Source: Clostridia bacterium (GTDB taxonomy: Bacteria > Bacillota > Clostridia > Oscillospirales > CAG-272). Taken from it: DNA of 34,348 bases. The notes beneath the pieces are model-generated. The model did not search any database. It was not told the DNA's origin and worked only from the letters and a program-made list of their open reading frames with translations. This document shows, one piece after another, positions 30,385 through 34,348 of this stretch (positions within the stretch are counted from its first letter, which is position 1; the number at the start of each line of letters is the position of its first letter). A program made the position numbers and the translations under genes. The DNA lies in NCBI GenBank assembly GCA_017451545.1, contig JAFTOB010000071.1, positions 1-34,348 on the forward strand. The letters run 5' to 3'.

Positions 30385-31188
30385 TCAAATATGGTAACCC
30401 AAAGACTCCAATGTGAAAATCATAAAGTAAAGAATGGCTTCTTCCAAAGCAACATCTTCTTTTTCCATTACTATTTCAAGTAAACGGATTTTATCTTTGC
30501 TCAATTTGATTTCAACAATAGGGTTATCCAACCGTTCAAACTCTCTATCAGGATCATCGTGCCCCCACAGGGAAACTGCAATCCCAGCCCACCCCGTCGA
30601 AAGAATGGTTACACAATTTTTTTGTGTTATAGATGACAAGATGGCTTTTTCAGCTGTTAGATTTTTTGACTTCATTATTTGCTTCAGCATATCCTGAGCA
30701 TTCATATCATCGCTAAAATCTATGCTAATCTTTGGAGCTTTATACTTTGAAGGAATATCCTGCTCTATAAATACTTTTTTGAAGACTTCTAATTTTGCTT
30801 CATCATCAAAATTTCCAAGGTATTGACTTTCATAACTTTTCCAATCCTCAACTATAAGGCTTTCTACCATATTGGTGAAAATTCCTTGCCTTCGTTGATA
30901 CGCTTCACGATTCGTTAATAAAAGCCTTCCAATTTCCAACATGGGTTCCGATGCCTTAATCAGTTCATTCCATTTATAAAAACCAGAAAGACGAGCCACA
31001 ACGTGTTGTGCATTCATTAATGTAAAAGAACCGTCTTCGTTGACCCCAAATGTATCCACGATAAAATCAATATCGTGGAAAAAGCGAGGAGTATATTCGT
31101 AAAACCCTTCCTCCTCATTGAACACCCTCGAATTGTAATCTTTCAAAAGATTCTTTGCCTGTTGCTTAAAAAATTCAACATTTGCCAT
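30385..31188 (-). CDS. AT-rich orphan gene, unknown function
   Basis: This 267-residue protein is not assigned. The N-terminus (NVEFFKQQAKNLLKDYNSRV, then SFTLMNAQHVVARLSGFYKWNELIKAS, about 52-80) resembles a short helical module seen in several hypothetical proteins, where AQ-x-x-x-AR-x-x-GF-x-x-W is conserved (recall, not verified). The C-terminal half is acidic and helical. It is clearly richer in A+T than the sugar genes. AAGGAG precedes ATG 31188. It lies between the serine-recombinase relic and repeat R1 copy B, inside the presumed integration scar, and is probably cargo of a lost element. Confidence 0.75.
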   Translation of the reverse strand: MANVEFFKQQAKNLLKDYNSRVFNEEEGFYEYTPRFFHDIDFIVDTFGVNEDGSFTLMNAQHVVARLSGFYKWNELIKASEPMLEIGRLLLTNREAYQRRQGIFTNMVESLIVEDWKSYESQYLGNFDDEAKLEVFKKVFIEQDIPSKYKAPKISIDFSDDMNAQDMLKQIMKSKNLTAEKAILSSITQKNCVTILSTGWAGIAVSLWGHDDPDREFERLDNPIVEIKLSKDKIRLLEIVMEKEDVALEEAILYFMIFTLESLGYHI

Positions 31189-31397
31189 AATAATACTTCT
31201 CCTTATTAGTCGAGCCTATTGTCTAATAAAAATATGCGTTCGTAAACTTTTTCGACAATAAACCCTTAATAAAGATTATATTATCGTGTGATGGCTGATT
31301 AAAAATCTTTGCACGAACGAGCGAGCTTGCCATAAGCTTTGATTTATTATATCACACTTTCTCTAAAAAAACAACATAATTTTGTAAATTTATTCCC

Positions 31398-31573
31398 TGA
31401 ACGATTGAACCCTTAACGATACAAAATCCGTCGCTTTTGCCTTGCCGGGGCAGAGGATGGCGGATTTATCGTTTTAACAAGAAAAAACGCCCTCAAAACC
31501 GCCGAAATGAGCGGTAAAAGGGCAAAAACAAGGCATTTCCCGTATATAAAGCAAAATTCCATAGCCGAAATTG
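31398..31573. repeat. Dispersed repeat R1, copy B
   Basis: This is homologous to 25601-25752 in the same orientation, with a ~24-bp insertion (about 31527-31551). The similarity may extend leftward to a TTATATCACA-TTTC block at about 25563 and 31345. It abuts repeat R2 copy 2. The gap 31189-31397 before it holds no gene I can support. Confidence 0.7.
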
Positions 31574-31590
31574 TATCGAATATGGAATCT

Positions 31591-31692
31591 TTTTTGGTTG
31601 CGGAGGTATACTCCCACCACACAGGCTTCGGTGGCCTCGCTTCATCCGGCATCAGCAAGTTAATCGGATTCATCATTGAGTATCCGAGACCG
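31591..31692. repeat. Direct repeat R2, copy 2 (102 bp)
   Basis: This copy is about 94% identical to 30041-30142. The two copies bracket the recombinase relic, the orphan gene 30385-31188 and repeat R1 copy B, as expected for flanks of an inserted segment or for a duplication. Confidence 0.85.
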
Positions 31693-31780
31693 ATCGTTGC
31701 CCTCCCCAATCGCATAGTCGTCTGCCGTCGCCTCGGTTCACTCGGCTCGGCACACTCCTTGCTTTGTGGGGTATCGCTTC

Positions 31781-31808
31781 GCAAAAAAGCCACGCGTGGC
31801 TTTTTTGC
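31781..31808. terminator. Perfect palindromic terminator-like hairpin
   Basis: GCAAAAAAGCCACG and CGTGGCTTTTTTGC form a 28-bp perfect palindrome with A/T tracts at both ends, so it could stop transcription in either direction. No gene that it obviously serves is adjacent. Confidence 0.65.
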
Positions 31809-31829
31809 TCGCTCACCCAACGAGCTACG

Positions 31830-31850
31830 CTCGTCGGTCTCATAATCCGA
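31830..31850 (+). pseudogene. Inverted degenerate fragment of tRNA-fMet anticodon arm
   Basis: CTCGTCGGTCTCATAATCCG (plus one A) matches the anticodon-arm segment of the functional tRNA gene (31953-31973, opposite strand) at 18 of 21 positions, including the CTCATAA loop. It lies tail-to-tail with that gene; TGCAACCAAACG at 31878-31889 mirrors the tRNA CCA end. Confidence 0.5.
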
Positions 31851-31882
31851 ACATCAAGCGGTACACATCGCATTTCTGCAAC

Positions 31883-31918
31883 CAAACGAAAAAACCACCC
31901 GATTGGGTGGTTTTCGTT

Positions 31919-31921
<3 letters not shown>
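31883..31921 (-). terminator. Terminator of the tRNA-fMet gene
   Basis: On the minus strand, CCACCC-aatc-GGGTGG is followed by TTTTTTCG, with extended outer pairing of the CCAAACGAAAA type that includes the tRNA CCA end. Confidence 0.8.
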
Positions 31922-31996
<75 letters not shown>

Positions 31997-32017
31997 ATAT
32001 TATCTTCAGCACGTGTT

Positions 32018-32046
32018 ATTATATCATATTGTCTTTTATTTGTCAA
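32018..32046 (-). promoter_or_regulatory. Consensus sigma-A promoter of tRNA-fMet
   Basis: On the minus strand, TTGACA (32041-32046) and TATAAT (32018-32023) have exactly 17-bp spacing, 22 bp upstream of the mature tRNA 5' end. Confidence 0.85.
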
Positions 32047-32137
32047 CCCTTTTTTGAAAAATATTTTTATTTTCGCCGTTTTCATGGGAGTCTATGCTTT
32101 ACGGTGGGGTCTTGTTTATCCTCTTTCTATACAATTA

Positions 32138-32183
32138 TACCCGAATTTCCTTCGGATTATGCGTCCGCTCTGAAATTCGGGTA
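32138..32183 (-). terminator. Probable terminator of the XRE regulator gene
   Basis: TACCCGAATTTC (32138-32149) and GAAATTCGGGTA (32172-32183) form a perfect 12-bp stem with a 22-nt loop. The following minus-strand sequence is AT-rich but not a pure T tract. Confidence 0.6.
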
Positions 32184-32221
32184 AAATTTTATTTATCCAG
32201 CTTGTAGAACTATCGTGCGGC

Positions 32222-32842
32222 TCAACGCACTCTTTTCTTATACGCGTGCAACGTTGCGGCCGTGATACCCAGACCCATACCGGACGCTGCCGTCAGACCG
32301 TTGGGGAAGCTTCTCAAAAATTGCACAACGCTTATTATGCCAAACAAAAGTACCCCTACAGTAATCAAAAGCACAAACAAAAGCTCCATAACGCGCGCGT
32401 TTGAAAAAGGATTCTTTCTCATAAACAAGACCGCAAGGCGGAACAGCGCGTATCCGACCACGGCCATCAACGGGGCCACGAAGAGCAACGTGTTTTTATC
32501 GGGGATCTTCCCGAATATCAAGAACAGTACCCACTGAACAGCAAAGACCGCCGCATATATCAAAATAATTATATTCCTTTTTTCGACCGCGCAATCTATA
32601 AATGCTCCGATACGGGTTTGCGGAGCTTTGTAGCTCGACATTACGGAATACAGCTCCTCCAGGGAGACGCCAAGTTCCTTCGCAAGCGGAAGCATCAGCT
32701 CGCTTGAAGGATAGGCGCCGCCGTTTTCCCATTTTGAAACAGCCTTGTTGCTTACTCCCAATCTTTCTCCGAGCTGGCTTTGAGTCAAGCCCTTCTTTTC
32801 GCGGTGCTCGCAGATATAATTTCCGAAATTGTAATTTTTCAT
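32222..32842 (-). CDS. XRE-family HTH protein with C-terminal membrane segments
   Basis: This 206-residue protein has an N-terminal Cro/CI-type HTH (about 8-62): ICEHREKKGLTQSQLGERLG then VSNKAVSKWENGGAYPS. About four hydrophobic segments follow, near residues 90-112, 118-138, 147-170 and 183-198. Such membrane-anchored XRE regulators occur widely in Bacillota and may sense envelope signals, but few targets are known. It is a single-gene unit with its own promoter (32873-32901). An inverted repeat TATCTAC-aaacg-GTAGATA (32922-32940) beyond the promoter may be an operator. Confidence 0.87.
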   Translation of the reverse strand: MKNYNFGNYICEHREKKGLTQSQLGERLGVSNKAVSKWENGGAYPSSELMLPLAKELGVSLEELYSVMSSYKAPQTRIGAFIDCAVEKRNIIILIYAAVFAVQWVLFLIFGKIPDKNTLLFVAPLMAVVGYALFRLAVLFMRKNPFSNARVMELLFVLLITVGVLLFGIISVVQFLRSFPNGLTAASGMGLGITAATLHAYKKRVR

Positions 32843-32872
32843 ACTGTTCTCCTTTTGCTTGATTCTGCCCCG

Positions 32873-32901
32873 ATTATACCATACCGGACGGCAAAAATCA
32901 A
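32873..32901 (-). promoter_or_regulatory. Sigma-A promoter of the XRE regulator gene
   Basis: On the minus strand, TTGATT (32896-32901) and TATAAT (32873-32878) are 17 bp apart, 31 bp before the start at 32842. Confidence 0.7.
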
Positions 32902-32954
32902 CAAATCGGACTCTTTTACCCTATCTACAAACGGTAGATATTGAAAATATCGGC

Positions 32955-33683
32955 TTATTTACGCCCATTCAGCTCGACAAGCTTATCGTATGCCCCATTG
33001 GCGGTGCGGTCGAGGGTGAGGGGGGTGATTGAGATATAGCCGTGCATTACGGCGTCGGTATCAAGCTCGTCGGTGGGCTTTTCCTCATAGACGCGCTTAC
33101 CAATGGGCATGAACAGGTCATTCTCACGCGGCTCGAACTCATCCGAATAATATGGGCCGCCCTGGCGCGTGATGAGGATACCCTTATTATTTTCGGGCAC
33201 GTTGACGTTATAAATATTATTTATCTCAAGCAGGCCGTGCTCGTCGAAGTAATCAAATACGCGATCCATAGCCTCGGCGGCGACCTCGTGCTTTCCGAAG
33301 TCGGCCGAAACGGCTACTGCCTTGATGCCCAATGCGGCGGCCTCGAAAACTGCGGCCACGGTGCCCGAATAGATCATATCGCAGCCGATATTGAGCCCGT
33401 TATTGATGCCCGAGAGGACGAGGTCGAAGTCTCTTTTGAGCCCAAGGACGGCGAAGCGGATGCAATCGGCGGGAGTGGAGTCGACACTATAGGACTCGAC
33501 GCCCTCCCAACGCTCGACGCGTTTGACCTCGAAGGGCTTATGGAGCTCGATGCCGTGGCTCTTGCCGCTCTGCTCGAATTTCGGCGCGACGACGGTGACC
33601 TCGCCGTGCTTTTTCGCCCAGGCGACCACGCCGTTCAGGCCGTCGTAATTTATTCCGTCGTCGTTAGTTATCAGAATTCTCAT
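32955..33683 (-). CDS. surE: 5'/3'-nucleotidase SurE
   Basis: This 242-residue protein is the survival protein SurE, a metal-dependent nucleoside monophosphatase. The N-terminus MRILITNDDGINYDGL contains the invariant NDDG metal site, followed by VVAPKFEQSGKSHGI (Ser/Asn region), YSVDSTPADCIRFAV and LVLSGINNGLNIGCDMIYSGTVAAVFEAA, all family signatures. Length is normal. Its ATG overlaps the stop of the upstream phosphoesterase gene (ATGA, 33680-33683), so the two are translationally coupled. Both act on nucleotides or short RNA products, a sensible pairing. Confidence 0.96.
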   Translation of the reverse strand: MRILITNDDGINYDGLNGVVAWAKKHGEVTVVAPKFEQSGKSHGIELHKPFEVKRVERWEGVESYSVDSTPADCIRFAVLGLKRDFDLVLSGINNGLNIGCDMIYSGTVAAVFEAAALGIKAVAVSADFGKHEVAAEAMDRVFDYFDEHGLLEINNIYNVNVPENNKGILITRQGGPYYSDEFEPRENDLFMPIGKRVYEEKPTDELDTDAVMHGYISITPLTLDRTANGAYDKLVELNGRK

Positions 33684-34348
33684 AACCAGCCCTCGTTATT
33701 TTCCTTATATTCCTTCAGCCGTGCGTCGGCATCGGCAAGCAGGGCTGCGATCTCTTTCCTTGAGTGAAGAGTTGCGCCGCAGGCGCAGGCGTGTCCGCCG
33801 CCGCGGTACTTTTCTGCGATCTCGTTGACGGTGACAAAGCGCGAGCGCAATCTGACGCGGATAGTCTTATCGCCCTCGTCCATAGTATCGATAAAGGCGA
33901 CCCAGATAAGGCTTCCCTTGATGGAATCCATCAGCGAGACCACGTTGCTGGCCTCCTCGCGGGAGAGGTTGTATTTTTCCTGGATGCTCTTGGTTATATG
34001 GAGGTATGCCACGCCGTTTTCGGTGATCTTGATCTTGCGCGAGATCTCGGACTTGAACTTGAAGTAGTCGAAGTCCTGCATATAAAGGTGGGCGTAGAGG
34101 GTATCGGTATCGATGCCGCGGTCAAGGAGGACGGCGGCGGCGCGGAGGGTATCGCCCGACACGTCGCGGAAGCGGAAGCGACCCGAGTCCGTGACCATAC
34201 CCGTATAAAGATAGGTAGCGGCCTCCTCGGTCAGCACCAGCTCATCGCGGAAGGTATTGTAAAAGGTTGCGACCATCTCGCAGGTGGAGGAGCGTTCGTC
34301 CTCGACCCAGCGGGTATCGCCGTAGGGCTCGCGCTCGATGTGGTGGTC
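33680..34348 (-). CDS. DHH/DHHA1 phosphoesterase (NrnA-like), 5' end outside the window
   Basis: The last 222 residues of the protein are present. The frame is open to the window edge, where it begins DHHIEREPYGDTRW, the DHH motif itself. Further on are YLYTGMVTDSGRFRF (Asp-rich motif of DHH enzymes) and the C-terminal DHHA1 domain with RYRGGGHACACGATL, matching the GGGH substrate-binding motif of NrnA (bifunctional oligoribonuclease and PAP phosphatase). The N-terminal part with the first Asp motifs lies beyond 34348. It is upstream of and overlapping surE. Confidence 0.9.
   Translation of the reverse strand, partial: DHHIEREPYGDTRWVEDERSSTCEMVATFYNTFRDELVLTEEAATYLYTGMVTDSGRFRFRDVSGDTLRAAAVLLDRGIDTDTLYAHLYMQDFDYFKFKSEISRKIKITENGVAYLHITKSIQEKYNLSREEASNVVSLMDSIKGSLIWVAFIDTMDEGDKTIRVRLRSRFVTVNEIAEKYRGGGHACACGATLHSRKEIAALLADADARLKEYKENNEGWL

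Noticed and set aside
31413..31820. A 135-codon minus-strand frame that might be called a hypothetical protein.
   Set aside because: It runs through repeat R1, repeat R2 and tRNA-flanking sequence, has no ribosome site, and its similarity to the frame at 25622-25813 is explained by the DNA repeat.
32922..32940. TATCTAC-aaacg-GTAGATA as a BlaI/MecI-type operator.
   Set aside because: No BlaI-family gene is nearby and the repeat is upstream of the promoter rather than over it; it may equally be the 3' hairpin of surE. Kept only as a weak operator idea for the XRE gene.

Overview
The window looks like chromosomal DNA of a Bacillota, class Clostridia bacterium, probably an anaerobic gut commensal of the Oscillospirales/Christensenellales type. 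The evidence is the strong GGAGG-type ribosome sites, consensus sigma-A promoters (several TTGACA-17-TATAAT), standard code with an occasional TTG start, a moderately GC-rich backbone with AT-rich inserts, and palindromic intergenic repeats of a kind I associate with these lineages. The taxonomic call is an inference; no rRNA or ribosomal protein gene is present.

Region 1 (about 1-17 kb) is a carbohydrate-processing island with three AraC regulators. An AraC/membrane-protein pair (339-1982) diverges from two tandem TIM-barrel sugar isomerase/epimerase genes (2117-3980). A minus-strand operon (9582 down to 4026) encodes AraC, a ceramidase-fold hydrolase lacking the usual catalytic Ser, an SGNH hydrolase, a Gfo/Idh/MocA oxidoreductase and a DegT-type PLP aminotransferase. 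A second minus-strand operon (16062 down to 10419) encodes a BadF/GlcNAc-kinase-like kinase, NanE, a GH42-like glycosidase, a TIM-barrel isomerase and a Gfo/Idh oxidoreductase, diverging from an AraC gene at 16221. The enzyme set fits intracellular breakdown of amino-sugar glycosides, possibly through keto-sugar intermediates (inference). No transporter for the substrate lies in the window.

Region 2 (17-24.4 kb) has a small lipoprotein, an unassigned 628-aa TIM-barrel glycosidase-like protein, a NERD-domain protein, a paired short chromate transporter, and an EamA permease with a GH28-like beta-helix protein.

Region 3 (24.6-32 kb) mixes AT-rich orphan genes with a compact sugar-phosphate operon: DeoR divergent from G1P dehydrogenase (AraM/EgsA type), 6-phospho-3-hexuloisomerase (HxlB type) and a TIM-barrel isomerase. 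Two genes here and one at 3120 share a CCGCCGC/GCGGCGG hairpin directly before the ribosome site. Around 29.8-32 kb lies what looks like the scar of an integrative element: the C-terminal tail of a large serine recombinase, a 102-bp direct repeat, tRNA-derived fragments and an initiator tRNA-fMet gene with an extra base in its T arm.

Region 4 (32.2 kb to the end) returns to housekeeping genes: a membrane-anchored XRE regulator, surE, and the 3' part of a DHH/DHHA1 phosphoesterase (NrnA-like) cut by the window edge.
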